From: CAIMMJ01 sp037131955
GTDB lineage: Bacteria; Bacteroidota; Bacteroidia; UBA4408
Reading direction: 5' to 3'
Length of the DNA: 64,000 nucleotides
Assembly: GCA_037131955.1 (NCBI GenBank)
Contig: JBAXQC010000003.1
Location: 1-64,000 of the forward strand
Shown piece after piece: positions 43,187 through 51,904 of the stretch (positions are counted from its first letter, which is position 1; every line of letters starts with the position of its first letter). The notes beneath the pieces are model-generated. The model saw only the letters and a program-made list of their open reading frames with translations, was not told the DNA's origin and searched no databases. A program made the position numbers and the translations under genes.

Positions 43187-45649
43187 TTACTTAATTTTTA
43201 AACTTAATCCAACTAAAAAGTTCACTCCTGCTTGTGGATAATAAAAGTTTTCCGTTGTTCTCTGTCCACCTGAAATATATCCGTAAGTAAAGCCATTGGG
43301 TTCGTATTTAGCATTAAATAAATTGTACACTCCACCAATGACAGATATGCTTTTAAATAGTTTTTGTTTAGGTTGAATTACAAAATTAAAATCGGAAAAA
43401 TAGAATGCATTTAGTTTTCTATCATCGCTGGATGAATTATCTAAAAATTGTTTGCCAACGTATTTATGCGACCAAAAAAGCTCCATCCAGCTAAGGGGTC
43501 TTATCTCAATTGTACCACTTCCAACCACTTCTGGCGAAAAGGCAATATTGGTTTTTCCAATTTTTAATTCGTTCTGAACTCCTAAATCATAATTGTCTAT
43601 AAACTCAGTATAGTTTGTAATTTCGTTTTTACTAAAAGCAATATTTCCTCTTAGTGTAAATTTTTTATTTATTTGATATGCTCCCTCAAGTTCAATGCCT
43701 CGGCGATAACTGTATGGTACATTAATTCTTGTGTATGCTCCAACATCGTTTAATTTTCCGGTAAGTACCATTTGATTTTTGTATTCCATTAAAAATACAA
43801 CAGCATTAAATAAAAATTTCTCTTGCCTTATGTTGTATCCAATTTCTATATCATCTAAACGTTCTTGCTTGGGTCTGCTTAAGGTTGTGGTATTTACAAA
43901 ATCTTCTCTTGTTGGCTCTCTGTTTGCAATTGCCAATGAACTATATATGTTTTGATTTTGATTTATTTGGTAATTGAAACCAAATTTGGGGTTAAAAAAC
44001 CTAAAACTTGCCTTTTCAATTTCTGAAGAAAAAGATTGGGTTAAGCCTACAAAGGTGTAATCAATTCCTCTAAACTGTACATCTAAAAACACATTTACTT
44101 TTTGTGTAATGAAGTAAGTATTTTTAAAAAAAACATTGTAATCATTTTTCAGAGAATTATTGGAATAATAATTTTTACTGTCGTTGATATTTTCCTGAAG
44201 CTCGGTTGAAACTACTCTTCCAAAATGATTTCCGTAGTATTGATTGATTCCTCCCCCAAAAACTGAGTTTATTCTTTTGTTATCGTTGTATTGAAGAGAA
44301 AATGTTGTTCCGTAAAAATCATTATCGAGCCACTTTCTGCGAATCAAATTAGAATAGAAACCTGTATCTGTTCCATTAATAACAGGTGATACAAGATACC
44401 TTGCCAACTCTTGATCGTATTTAAACTCTTCGTAATATCCACTTCCTTTGGTATAATGCAATGATACGTTTGCGTTTAAATATTTAGAAAATTGCTGACT
44501 GTAATGTGCCTGATAGTGCTGCTGTTTGTAATTATCTACTTGGTTTTTGTAGGTAAAAGAATTGTATGTTCTAGAATTAGAATTCAATAAATTACTAGAG
44601 TCTGCAGAGTTTAAAAAATTTCTTGCAGCAAAATCTTTCATCCCTTGATTATCGTTTCTTAAACGTGATTCGGGTATTCCATTCCAAGCTTGATAGGTGA
44701 TTTCGGAACCTGCAAAATGAACCAATTTTAAACTTTTATTTTTTCCGTAATAATTTAAACCTACATAGTAAGAATTCAAATTACTAGTTGCTCTGTCTAT
44801 AAATCCATCACTAATAATTCTTGAGGCTCTTGCATTAACAGTAAAATGTTTTGCAATAAGTCCTGAACCCATTTTTAAATTAGTTTTTAAAGTGCCAAAT
44901 GAACCGCCAGAAACATTTGCCTCTGTATAAGGTTCGGGATTGTATTGGGTAGTTTGCATATTTATAGAAGCACCAAAAGCAGCACCTCCATTAGTTGAAG
45001 TGCCCACACCTCTCTGGATTTGAACATCTGTTGCAGAACTAATAACGTCTGGCATATTTACGAAGAACGTTGCTTGCGACTCAGAATCATTTATTGGAAT
45101 TCCATTTATAGTTGTATTTATTCTTGTTGGATCGGTTCCTCTAATTCTAATTCCGGTATAACCAACACCTGCACCTGCATCGGAATTTACAACAGCAGAT
45201 GGAATTTGGTTTAGTAACATGGGAATGTCTCTCCCTAAATTAATTTTTTCTATCTCTTTGGCTGTTAAAGTAGAAAATGTTGTTGAAGAATTTCTGGTTG
45301 CTCTTGTTGCATTAATAATTATTTCGTCGCTAAGGTTTACTTTTTTTACCAAGGATATTATTTCTGTACTTTCTATTGCACCATTGAGTACTATTTTCTT
45401 TTCTTGGTATCCCAGGTATTTTATTTTTAGAAAAACAGAATCATTCTTGCTAAGTTTTATATTTACCTCTCCTTTGTTATTGCTGCAGTAAATCAAAAAA
45501 TTATTTAGGTTTGTTACACTTGCCCCCACCAAATCTTCATTAGACAGAGAATCTCTTAGTATGAGTTTTATTTGATTTTGAGCAAAGGTGGAACTAGTAA
45601 AAAATAGTGCCAAGGCAATTAATAAATTAGTTTTTGTGTGGTTTTTCAT
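43187..45649 (-). CDS. TonB-dependent outer membrane receptor, riboswitch-controlled (thiamin type)
   Basis: An 820-residue outer membrane transporter. Order: signal peptide (to TSSTFAQ), CarboxypepD-regulatory beta domain (IKLILRDSLSNEDLVGASV), TonB plug (LLNQIPSAVV, YTGIRIRGTDPTRINTTING, QRGVGTSTNGGAAFG), and a 22-strand barrel with strands such as YNIRQEKFLFNAVVFLMEYKN. The C-terminal end VGLSLKIK fits a barrel-closing strand. The message leader carries a TPP riboswitch, so the receptor very likely imports thiamin or a precursor, like the riboswitch-linked outer membrane receptors predicted in Bacteroidota. Its start region is inside a hairpin that can hide the Shine-Dalgarno sequence. Confidence 0.93.
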   Translation of the reverse strand: MKNHTKTNLLIALALFFTSSTFAQNQIKLILRDSLSNEDLVGASVTNLNNFLIYCSNNKGEVNIKLSKNDSVFLKIKYLGYQEKKIVLNGAIESTEIISLVKKVNLSDEIIINATRATRNSSTTFSTLTAKEIEKINLGRDIPMLLNQIPSAVVNSDAGAGVGYTGIRIRGTDPTRINTTINGIPINDSESQATFFVNMPDVISSATDVQIQRGVGTSTNGGAAFGASINMQTTQYNPEPYTEANVSGGSFGTLKTNLKMGSGLIAKHFTVNARASRIISDGFIDRATSNLNSYYVGLNYYGKNKSLKLVHFAGSEITYQAWNGIPESRLRNDNQGMKDFAARNFLNSADSSNLLNSNSRTYNSFTYKNQVDNYKQQHYQAHYSQQFSKYLNANVSLHYTKGSGYYEEFKYDQELARYLVSPVINGTDTGFYSNLIRRKWLDNDFYGTTFSLQYNDNKRINSVFGGGINQYYGNHFGRVVSTELQENINDSKNYYSNNSLKNDYNVFFKNTYFITQKVNVFLDVQFRGIDYTFVGLTQSFSSEIEKASFRFFNPKFGFNYQINQNQNIYSSLAIANREPTREDFVNTTTLSRPKQERLDDIEIGYNIRQEKFLFNAVVFLMEYKNQMVLTGKLNDVGAYTRINVPYSYRRGIELEGAYQINKKFTLRGNIAFSKNEITNYTEFIDNYDLGVQNELKIGKTNIAFSPEVVGSGTIEIRPLSWMELFWSHKYVGKQFLDNSSSDDRKLNAFYFSDFNFVIQPKQKLFKSISVIGGVYNLFNAKYEPNGFTYGYISGGQRTTENFYYPQAGVNFLVGLSLKIK

Positions 45650-45683
45650 CTCCTGTTTTTTTAATAAATAAATTGAGGAGATG
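45647..45683 (-). promoter_or_regulatory. Sequestering hairpin over Shine-Dalgarno and AUG
   Basis: CATCTCCT (45676-45683) pairs perfectly with AGGAGATG (45647-45654), which contains both the AGGAG ribosome site and the start codon of the receptor. It lies 19 bases after the riboswitch and is a natural expression platform acting on translation. Confidence 0.7.
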
Positions 45684-45702
45684 CTTTTTAAGTATCTTTT
45701 AT

Positions 45703-45782
45703 ATCATTTTCCCTTCGCCGGTATTATCCGTATCAGGTTCAATGGGTATAATCTCAGCCAAAAAAATGGCACCCCCTATGAT
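45703..45782 (-). ncRNA. TPP riboswitch (THI element)
   Basis: The minus strand carries the conserved aptamer cores in order: GGGGTGCC (near 45768-45775), GGCTGAGA (45752-45759), TGAACCTGAT (near 45733-45742), and GGATAATACCGGCGAAGGGA (45710-45729). The outer P1 helix is ATCAT (45778-45782) with ATGAT (45703-45707). All the bases that contact thiamin pyrophosphate in known aptamers are recognisable. It precedes the TonB-dependent receptor by 53 bases and begins right after a candidate promoter. Confidence 0.96.
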
Positions 45783-45788
45783 TGTTTA

Positions 45789-45821
45789 CAAATATAGTTA
45801 CAAATAAAAATCAAATGCAAA
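45789..45821 (-). promoter_or_regulatory. Promoter of the riboswitch-receptor transcript
   Basis: TATATTTG (45789-45796) matches TAnnTTTG exactly and lies 7 bases before the riboswitch. TTTG triplet groups at 45812-45815 and 45818-45821 give spacers of 15 and 21 bases; the latter fits the -33 box. Confidence 0.6.
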
Positions 45822-45893
45822 TTTTTGTCATTTCAATACAATTAGCTATTTTTGAAACAATTAAAAAAAACTCTACAATTAAACTTGGCTTTA

Positions 45894-46172
45894 ATGAAAA
45901 AAAATATCCTTCCCTCGCTAGTAATTTTATTTTTTGGTATTATTATACTGTCTTCAAATTCTTGTAAAAAAGATGAAAATTGGGACGGCTGTGTGTATGG
46001 TAAAATTGATTATCGTGGAACGAATTATTACATTGGATGTATGAATAGAGTGGAATTTAAAGCCTATTTAGATTCTCCCACTGCAAGGGCATTTGATCCT
46101 CAAACCGGCCCAATAATTGACAAAGAAATTTCGTGGGTTACTGCCAAAGATTGCAGTGAATGTGAACAGTAA
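45894..46172 (+). CDS. Small cysteine-rich lipoprotein
   Basis: A 92-residue protein with lipoprotein signal (MKKNILPSLVILFFGIIILSSNSC, lipidated Cys24). The mature part has four further cysteines in WDGCVYG, YIGCMNR and the C-terminal DCSECEQ, and conserved-looking aromatic and charged residues between. No family is recognised. The ATG at 45894 is chosen over a TTG at 45852 because it opens the signal. The next gene, coding for a DUF255 thioredoxin-fold protein, begins within or a few bases after its end, so the two are probably cotranscribed. Confidence 0.75.
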   Translation: MKKNILPSLVILFFGIIILSSNSCKKDENWDGCVYGKIDYRGTNYYIGCMNRVEFKAYLDSPTARAFDPQTGPIIDKEISWVTAKDCSECEQ

Positions 46173-46176
46173 ATTT

Positions 46177-48198
46177 GTGGAAGGAAATACTTTCAGCAAT
46201 TTATTAGTAGAAGAAACCAGTCCTTATTTATTACAACACGCCCACAATCCTGTTAATTGGTTTCCTTGGTGTGAGCAAGCGTTTTTGAAAGCCCAGAAGG
46301 AAGATAAATTAATTTTAATAAGTATTGGTTATGCTGCTTGTCATTGGTGCCACGTGATGGAAAGAGAATGTTTTGAAGATTTGGAAGTGGCAGAAATCAT
46401 GAACAAACATTTTGTATGTATAAAAGTAGATAGAGAAGAAAGACCAGATGTAGATCAAGTATATATGAATGCCGTTCAACTTATAACACAGCAAGGTGGA
46501 TGGCCATTAAATTGTTTTGCTTTGCCGGATGGCAGGCCAGTTTATGGAGGAACTTATTTTCCTAAAGTGAGATGGATAAAAGTGTTGGAGTCCTTGGTAG
46601 AATCTTTTGAAAAAGACCGAGAGCAATTTATGGAGTATGCCACAAAACTCACAAAAGGAGTTAAACTTAGCGAGCAGCCATTCAAAGAAAATGAAATAGA
46701 ACCTACAAAAGATATTTTAATAAATGCAGTAAATAAATGGCAAAAGGGATTTGATAATAGAGAAGGAGGACCAGATAAAGCACCTAAATTTCCATTGCCT
46801 AAAAATTACGATTTTTTACTTACTTATGGTGTTTTATTTAAAGATGATTTAGTAATTGAACATACTAAACTAACATTAGATAAAATGATGATGGGCGGAA
46901 TTTATGATCAAATTGGAGGTGGATTTGCAAGATATTCTGTCGATCATTTATGGAAAGTTCCCCATTTTGAAAAAATGTTGTACGATAATGCACAACTAAT
47001 TGGTTTGTACTCTAAAGCATATTCATTTTTTAAAAACGATGAATATAAAACTGTGGTAGAGGAAACTATTGCTTTTTGTAAAAGAGAATTGTTTTCAACT
47101 TCAGGAGTTTTCTTTTCTGCATTAGACGCAGATTCAGAAGGAGAGGAAGGGAAATTTTATGTTTGGACCGAGCAGGAATTAAAAGAAGTTTTAAAAGATG
47201 ATTATTCATTAGCTCATGATTTTTATTGCATAAACAATAAAGCTTTGTGGGAGCACCACAACAATATTTTATTAAGAGAAAAAAGTATAGAGGAATTTGC
47301 TGTTGTTTTAAATGCTTCAGTTTCTCTAACGCAAGAAAAATTGAAAGACATTAAGCAAAAATTATTAGCAGAAAGAAGAAACAGAATTCGTCCGCAATTA
47401 GACGATAAAATCTTATTGTCGTGGAATGCATTAATGATTAGCTCTTTGGTAGAAGCATATTTTGCCACAACTAACAAATTATACCTATACGATGCAACAG
47501 TAGCAGCAGAATTTATAATTAACAAAAATAGTTTTCAAAAACTGATAATACGTAATTATAAAAGCAAAGCAGAGTGTGAGAATATTTTTCTTGAAGATTA
47601 CTCCACAGTTATTGAATCGTTTTTAATATTGTTTGAAGCAACAGGAAATACTAAATGGGTAGAGATCGCCAACAACTATTTAAAAATTGTGTTTGCTGAA
47701 TATTTAGATAATGAAACTTCTTTGTTTTACTATACATCTAGTAATCAAAACGATTTAATTGCCAGAAAAATAGAACTACAAGACAATGTAATTCCATCTT
47801 CCAATTCAATTATGGCTAACAATATTCATAAGTTATACAAGATTTATGGAACAAATAACTACTTTGATGGCTGCCGAAAAATGCTGAGTTACAACATTGC
47901 TCAAGTAGAATCGTACCCTTATGCTTATGCAAATTGGGCAGTGTTGCTTCAAAAAATTGCCATGCCTTTTTATGAGTTAGTGATTATTGGGGCAGAAGCA
48001 AAAAAATACATGCAAAAATTTAAGCAGCATTATTTCCCAAATATTTATTGTTTTTGGTCTGCAAAAGAAAACGATGAATTAGAAATTTTTAAAAATAGGT
48101 TTATAAATGGCAAAACCTTATTTTATGTTTGTAAAAACAATACTTGCGAATTGCCAGTAGAGGATTTTAATTTATTGATAGATAAACTGAAATCATAA
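46177..48198 (+). CDS. DUF255 thioredoxin-domain protein (YyaL/SSP411 type)
   Basis: A protein of about 673 residues, of the family known as YyaL in Bacillus and spermatogenesis-associated 20 in animals. It opens with NLLVEETSPYLLQHAHNPVNWFPW, then a thioredoxin-like domain with the CxxC motif ACHWCHVMERECFED and VDREERPDVDQVYM. The remaining 450 residues form an alpha/alpha barrel like glycosidases or epimerases (GGGFARYSVDHLWKVPHFEKMLYDNAQL). Its reaction is not established. No ATG is available: the frame offers TTG 46117, GTG 46156, 46162 and 46177; the last falls 4 bases after the lipoprotein stop and keeps the conserved part. Confidence 0.9.
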   Translation: MEGNTFSNLLVEETSPYLLQHAHNPVNWFPWCEQAFLKAQKEDKLILISIGYAACHWCHVMERECFEDLEVAEIMNKHFVCIKVDREERPDVDQVYMNAVQLITQQGGWPLNCFALPDGRPVYGGTYFPKVRWIKVLESLVESFEKDREQFMEYATKLTKGVKLSEQPFKENEIEPTKDILINAVNKWQKGFDNREGGPDKAPKFPLPKNYDFLLTYGVLFKDDLVIEHTKLTLDKMMMGGIYDQIGGGFARYSVDHLWKVPHFEKMLYDNAQLIGLYSKAYSFFKNDEYKTVVEETIAFCKRELFSTSGVFFSALDADSEGEEGKFYVWTEQELKEVLKDDYSLAHDFYCINNKALWEHHNNILLREKSIEEFAVVLNASVSLTQEKLKDIKQKLLAERRNRIRPQLDDKILLSWNALMISSLVEAYFATTNKLYLYDATVAAEFIINKNSFQKLIIRNYKSKAECENIFLEDYSTVIESFLILFEATGNTKWVEIANNYLKIVFAEYLDNETSLFYYTSSNQNDLIARKIELQDNVIPSSNSIMANNIHKLYKIYGTNNYFDGCRKMLSYNIAQVESYPYAYANWAVLLQKIAMPFYELVIIGAEAKKYMQKFKQHYFPNIYCFWSAKENDELEIFKNRFINGKTLFYVCKNNTCELPVEDFNLLIDKLKS

Positions 48199-48212
48199 TC
48201 ATTATAACAACT

Positions 48213-48245
48213 AAAAAAGGCTACCCAATACGGGTAGCCTTCTTA
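48213..48245. terminator. Bidirectional terminator between DUF255 gene and groL
   Basis: AAGGCTACCC (48217-48226) pairs with GGGTAGCCTT (48232-48241) around AATAC. An A run precedes it and a T-rich stretch follows. It serves the convergent genes on both sides. Confidence 0.88.
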
Positions 48246-48266
48246 TTTATAATTAGATTTTATTTC

Positions 48267-49898
48267 TTACATCATTCCACCCATACCTCCCATTCCTGGG
48301 TTTGGCATAGCTGGATTATCTTCTTTAATGTCAGAAATAACACATTCCGTGGTCAATAACATAGAAGCAATTGAAGCGGCATTCTCTAAAGCAACTCTTG
48401 TTACTTTTGTTGGGTCAATTACTCCTGCAGCCAATAAGTTTTCATACACATCTGTTCTTGCATTGTAACCATAATCAGCTTTTCCTTCTTTTACTTTTTG
48501 AATAACTACAGAACCTTCGCCTCCTGCATTTGCAACAATTTGGCGCAATGGCTCTTCTATGGCTCTACGAATAATTTGAATACCTGTATTCTCGTCTTCG
48601 TTTTCGCCTTTTAGTTTTTCTAAAGATTCAATTGCTCTAATGTATGCAACTCCACCTCCTGCAACAATTCCTTCTTCAACTGCTGCACGTGTTGCATGCA
48701 ATGCATCGTCCACTCTGTCTTTTTTCTCTTTCATTTCTACTTCTGTTGCAGCGCCAACATAAAGAACAGCAACACCGCCTGCTAATTTTGCAAGTCTTTC
48801 TTGAAGTTTTTCTTTGTCGTAATCAGATGTGGTAGATTCTATTTGAGCTTTAATTTGGTTTACTCTTGAAGTGATGTCTGCTTTTTTACCACCGCCGTTT
48901 ACAATTGTAGTATTGTCTTTGTCGATAGAAATTTTTTCTGCAGAACCTAAGTAAGATAGATCAGCATTTTCTAATTTAAATCCTCTTTCTTCAGAAATTA
49001 GAGTTCCACCAGTAAGAATGGCTATGTCTTCTAACATTGCTTTTCTTCTGTCGCCAAAGCCTGGAGCTTTAACAGCGCAGATTCTTAATGAACCACGAAT
49101 TTTATTTACCACTAATGTAGCTAATGCCTCGCCATCAATGTCTTCGGCAATAATTAAAAACGGACGACCAGATTGTACACCTTTTTCTAGGATAGGCAAC
49201 AATTCTTTCATTCCCGAAATCTTTTTATCGTAAATTAAGATAAGTGGGTTTTCTAGAACAGCTTCCATTTTATCTGCATTAGTTACAAAGTAGGGAGACA
49301 CATAACCTCTGTCGAATTGCATACCTTCTACAATCTTAACTTCAGTTTCTGTTCCTTTTGCTTCTTCAACTGTAATTACACCTTCTTTTTTTACTTTTGC
49401 CATTGCGTTTGCAATAAGCTTTCCTATTGTGTGATCGCTGTTGGCAGAGATAGTTGCAACTTGTTCAATTTTTTCGTTGTCGTCACCTACTTTTTTAGAT
49501 TGCTTTTTAAGGTGAGCAATAACCGCTTCTACTGCTTTGTCTATTCCTCTTTTCAAGTCCATTGGATTTGCACCAGCCGCAACATTTTTTAATCCACCAG
49601 TAACAATAGCTTGTGCTAAAACTGTAGCAGTGGTAGTTCCATCTCCTGCAATATCTGCAGTTTTAGAAGCTACTTCCTTTAGCAATTGAGCACCCATGTT
49701 TTCTATTGCATTTTCCAGCTCAATTTCTTTTGCAACTGTAACGCCGTCTTTTGTGATACTTGGTGCACCAAATTTTTTATCGATAATAACATTACGACCT
49801 TTTGGTCCTAATGTAACTTTTACTGCATTTGCCAAGGCGTCTACGCCTCTTTTCATTGCATCGCGGGCTTCTAGGTTAAATTTTATGTCTTTTGCCAT
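48267..49898 (-). CDS. groL: Chaperonin GroEL (Hsp60)
   Basis: A 543-residue chaperonin that folds proteins inside a double ring closed by GroES. Hallmarks: AVKVTLGPKGRNVIIDKKFG near residues 24-43, GDGTTTATVLAQAI near 86-99, the apical domain GMQFDRGYVSPYF, ALHATRAAVEEGIVAGGGVAY near 404-424, and the flexible GGM tail (ending MGGMM). Length and motifs are canonical. It is the second gene of groESL, 38 bases after groS, and has a strong terminator. Confidence 0.99.
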   Translation of the reverse strand: MAKDIKFNLEARDAMKRGVDALANAVKVTLGPKGRNVIIDKKFGAPSITKDGVTVAKEIELENAIENMGAQLLKEVASKTADIAGDGTTTATVLAQAIVTGGLKNVAAGANPMDLKRGIDKAVEAVIAHLKKQSKKVGDDNEKIEQVATISANSDHTIGKLIANAMAKVKKEGVITVEEAKGTETEVKIVEGMQFDRGYVSPYFVTNADKMEAVLENPLILIYDKKISGMKELLPILEKGVQSGRPFLIIAEDIDGEALATLVVNKIRGSLRICAVKAPGFGDRRKAMLEDIAILTGGTLISEERGFKLENADLSYLGSAEKISIDKDNTTIVNGGGKKADITSRVNQIKAQIESTTSDYDKEKLQERLAKLAGGVAVLYVGAATEVEMKEKKDRVDDALHATRAAVEEGIVAGGGVAYIRAIESLEKLKGENEDENTGIQIIRRAIEEPLRQIVANAGGEGSVVIQKVKEGKADYGYNARTDVYENLLAAGVIDPTKVTRVALENAASIASMLLTTECVISDIKEDNPAMPNPGMGGMGGMM

Positions 49899-49936
49899 AA
49901 TTTTATTAATTAAATTGTTTTATTTTTTTGTTTAAA

Positions 49937-50212
49937 TTATAACACCGCAAAGATGTCAGACTCTCTCATGATTAAGTAATCTTTTCCGTCAACAGTTATT
50001 TCTGTTCCGGCATATTTTCCGTACAAAACACTGTCACCTACTTTTACTGTCATTGGTTCGTCTTTTTTTCCACCACCAACAGCTACTACCTTACCTTTTT
50101 GAGGTTTTTCTTTTGCTGTATCAGGGATAATAATTCCACCTGCTGTTTTTTCTTCTGCCGCTGCTGCCTCTACCAGCACTCTATCGGCTAAAGGTTTTAG
50201 TTTTGTTGCCAT
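49937..50212 (-). CDS. groS: Co-chaperonin GroES (Hsp10)
   Basis: A 91-residue lid of the chaperonin. Motifs: LKPLADRVLVEAAAAEEKTAGGIIIPDTAKEKPQKGKVVAVG spans the mobile loop and roof (residues 5-47), DSVLYGKYAGTEITVDGKDYLIM is the C-terminal half. It forms a seven-membered ring over GroEL. The upstream 560 bases have no CIRCE element but contain repeated TTTTGRCAGAA-type sequences. Confidence 0.99.
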   Translation of the reverse strand: MATKLKPLADRVLVEAAAAEEKTAGGIIIPDTAKEKPQKGKVVAVGGGKKDEPMTVKVGDSVLYGKYAGTEITVDGKDYLIMRESDIFAVL

Positions 50213-50773
50213 AATTTTTTATTATATTTTTTAAGTTTAATATTTGTGTGTCTTGCATTTGTCATAAAATGTGCCAATGGCTTTTTTGAGGTTTTTTATT
50301 GACAAATTTTCCAGTTAAACTACTTTCAGGTGTTTTTTTGGCAGAAGACGTGATGAATTTTGACAGAAAGGTAAAAGCATCTGTTTAGATTATAGCAGTA
50401 TTCCTTAAATGTTGGCAGTAGCTTTTTTATAACTAAAAACACAACACGGAATATTCTTAATAAGTTAAACAGCTTATCAGTCAAATTTACCTTAACTCTC
50501 AACTTCTCCAAGGTTCTGTACTAAAAAAATAAATTATTAAATAAAATAGAAGGCAGGTTTGGCTTGTTTGAGAAATTTGGGCAGCAGCCTCAAAAAAATA
50601 ATTTTATTGAATTTTAAAGCTCAACTAACTATTGCTCTTTTTCAAATTGTTTGGTACTTATGGTCTCTTTTTAATTATCAACAACCCAACTTTAAAAAAA
50701 AAGAAATCCAACATCAAATCTAAACATTTAACAAAATAGTATTCTTTATTTTTGCCTTTCAATAAGTTTATCT
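50213..50773. other. Intergenic region upstream of groESL
   Basis: About 560 AT-rich bases between groS and a divergent GT2 gene. No supported ORF is present: a 61-codon minus-strand frame at 50326-50511 lacks protein-like composition. The region holds a group of TTGGCA/TTGACA-type elements between 50258 and 50420, described under a separate feature, and nothing else that I can name. Confidence 0.6.
50336..50368. promoter_or_regulatory. Pair of TTTTGRCAGAA direct repeats upstream of groES
   Basis: TTTTGGCAGAA (50336-50346) and TTTTGACAGAA (50358-50368) differ at one base and are 22 bases apart, two helical turns. Related pieces are TTGACA at 50299-50304 and TTGGCAG at 50412-50418. A regulator site for heat-shock control is possible. 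Confidence 0.35.
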
Positions 50774-51904
50774 GTGGATATTTTACAAATTTTATTTGGG
50801 CTACTTTCTGGTTTTTTCCTGCTGTCGTTTAGCACTATAACTATTTATTATTTTGTAGTGTTTGGTAAATTGGCTTTCTATAAATCCCAAGAACAAAAAG
50901 AGTATACTCCTCCGGTTTCGGTGGTAATTTGTGCCCGAAACGAAGCACAAAATCTATTTAACCACCTCCCAAAATTCTTTGCTCAAAACTATCCACAATT
51001 TCAAATTGTGGTGGTTAACGATTGCAGTTGGGACGAAAGTGAACAAATTTTAGAAGAATTTCAAAAAAAACACAGCAACCTCCATGTTGTAAATCTTAAA
51101 GAAGAAAAAATAAAGGAACATGATAAAAAGCTTGCCGTTACATTGGGTATCAAGGGAGCAATATACGAGAATCTCTTGTTTACAGATGCAGATTGCATTC
51201 CTGCCAACGAAAATTGGATAAAGACAATGGCAAAAGATTTTGCTAACGATACAGAAATTATTATTGCCTACGGACCTTATAAAAAAACAAAAGGATTTTT
51301 AAATAAAATTATTCGCTTTGATACATTCTTTAATGCGGTAAATTACCTATCGGCTGCTATTGCCGGAAAAACTTATATGGGTGTGGGAAGAAACATGGCC
51401 TACACAAAAAAAATATTCTTCGATAACAAAGGATTTGCTTCACACTATTTTATCCAATCTGGCGATGATGATTTGTTTATAAACAAGGTAGCACACAAAG
51501 CCAAAGTAAAAGCAGAAATTAATCCAGATTCTTTTACTTACAGCATCTCTAAAGATACTTGGAAAGCATGGCTCAGGCAAAAGAAACGCCACCTTAGCAC
51601 CTCAAAGTTTTATCGTTCCAAAGACAAACTTCGCATTGGAATATTTGCCTTTGCCAATTACTTGTTTCTATTTACATGGGTAGCCTTGTTTTTTGTGAAA
51701 ATGATTGAATACCAAGAATTTATTTTGGCAGGTGCTCTACTGCTTAAATTTATTATTCAATGGGTAGTATTAAGTTTGTGTGCGAAAAAACTAAACGAAA
51801 AAGACCTTTGGTTTGTGGCACCCTTTTTTGAACTATTATTGTTTTTTGTTTATCCTTATCTACACATAAAAAATATTTTTGTAAAACAACAAGTATGGAA
51901 ATAA
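50774..51904 (+). CDS. Glycosyltransferase family 2, membrane-bound
   Basis: A 376-residue enzyme with an N-terminal helix (residues 3-30), a cytoplasmic GT-A domain and two or three C-terminal helices (about 290-370). GT2 motifs: PPVSVVICARNEAQNLFNHL near residue 44, VVVNDCSWDESEQIL, DADCIPANENWI (metal site), GDDDLFINKVA (catalytic-base region) and WLRQKKRHLST, a variant of the QxxRW motif of processive enzymes. It may build a surface polysaccharide. The start is GTG at 50774. The sigma factor gene overlaps its end by 10 bases, so the two are cotranscribed. Confidence 0.9.
   Translation: MDILQILFGLLSGFFLLSFSTITIYYFVVFGKLAFYKSQEQKEYTPPVSVVICARNEAQNLFNHLPKFFAQNYPQFQIVVVNDCSWDESEQILEEFQKKHSNLHVVNLKEEKIKEHDKKLAVTLGIKGAIYENLLFTDADCIPANENWIKTMAKDFANDTEIIIAYGPYKKTKGFLNKIIRFDTFFNAVNYLSAAIAGKTYMGVGRNMAYTKKIFFDNKGFASHYFIQSGDDDLFINKVAHKAKVKAEINPDSFTYSISKDTWKAWLRQKKRHLSTSKFYRSKDKLRIGIFAFANYLFLFTWVALFFVKMIEYQEFILAGALLLKFIIQWVVLSLCAKKLNEKDLWFVAPFFELLLFFVYPYLHIKNIFVKQQVWK

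Noticed and set aside
50271..50276. TGGCAC on the minus strand upstream of groES, like a sigma-54 -24 box
   Set aside because: The base pattern five bases further is ATGA, not TTGC, so the -12 part is missing.
50326..50511. 61-codon minus-strand open frame upstream of groES
   Set aside because: Composition is not protein-like, it has no recognisable domain, and it covers the repeat elements.
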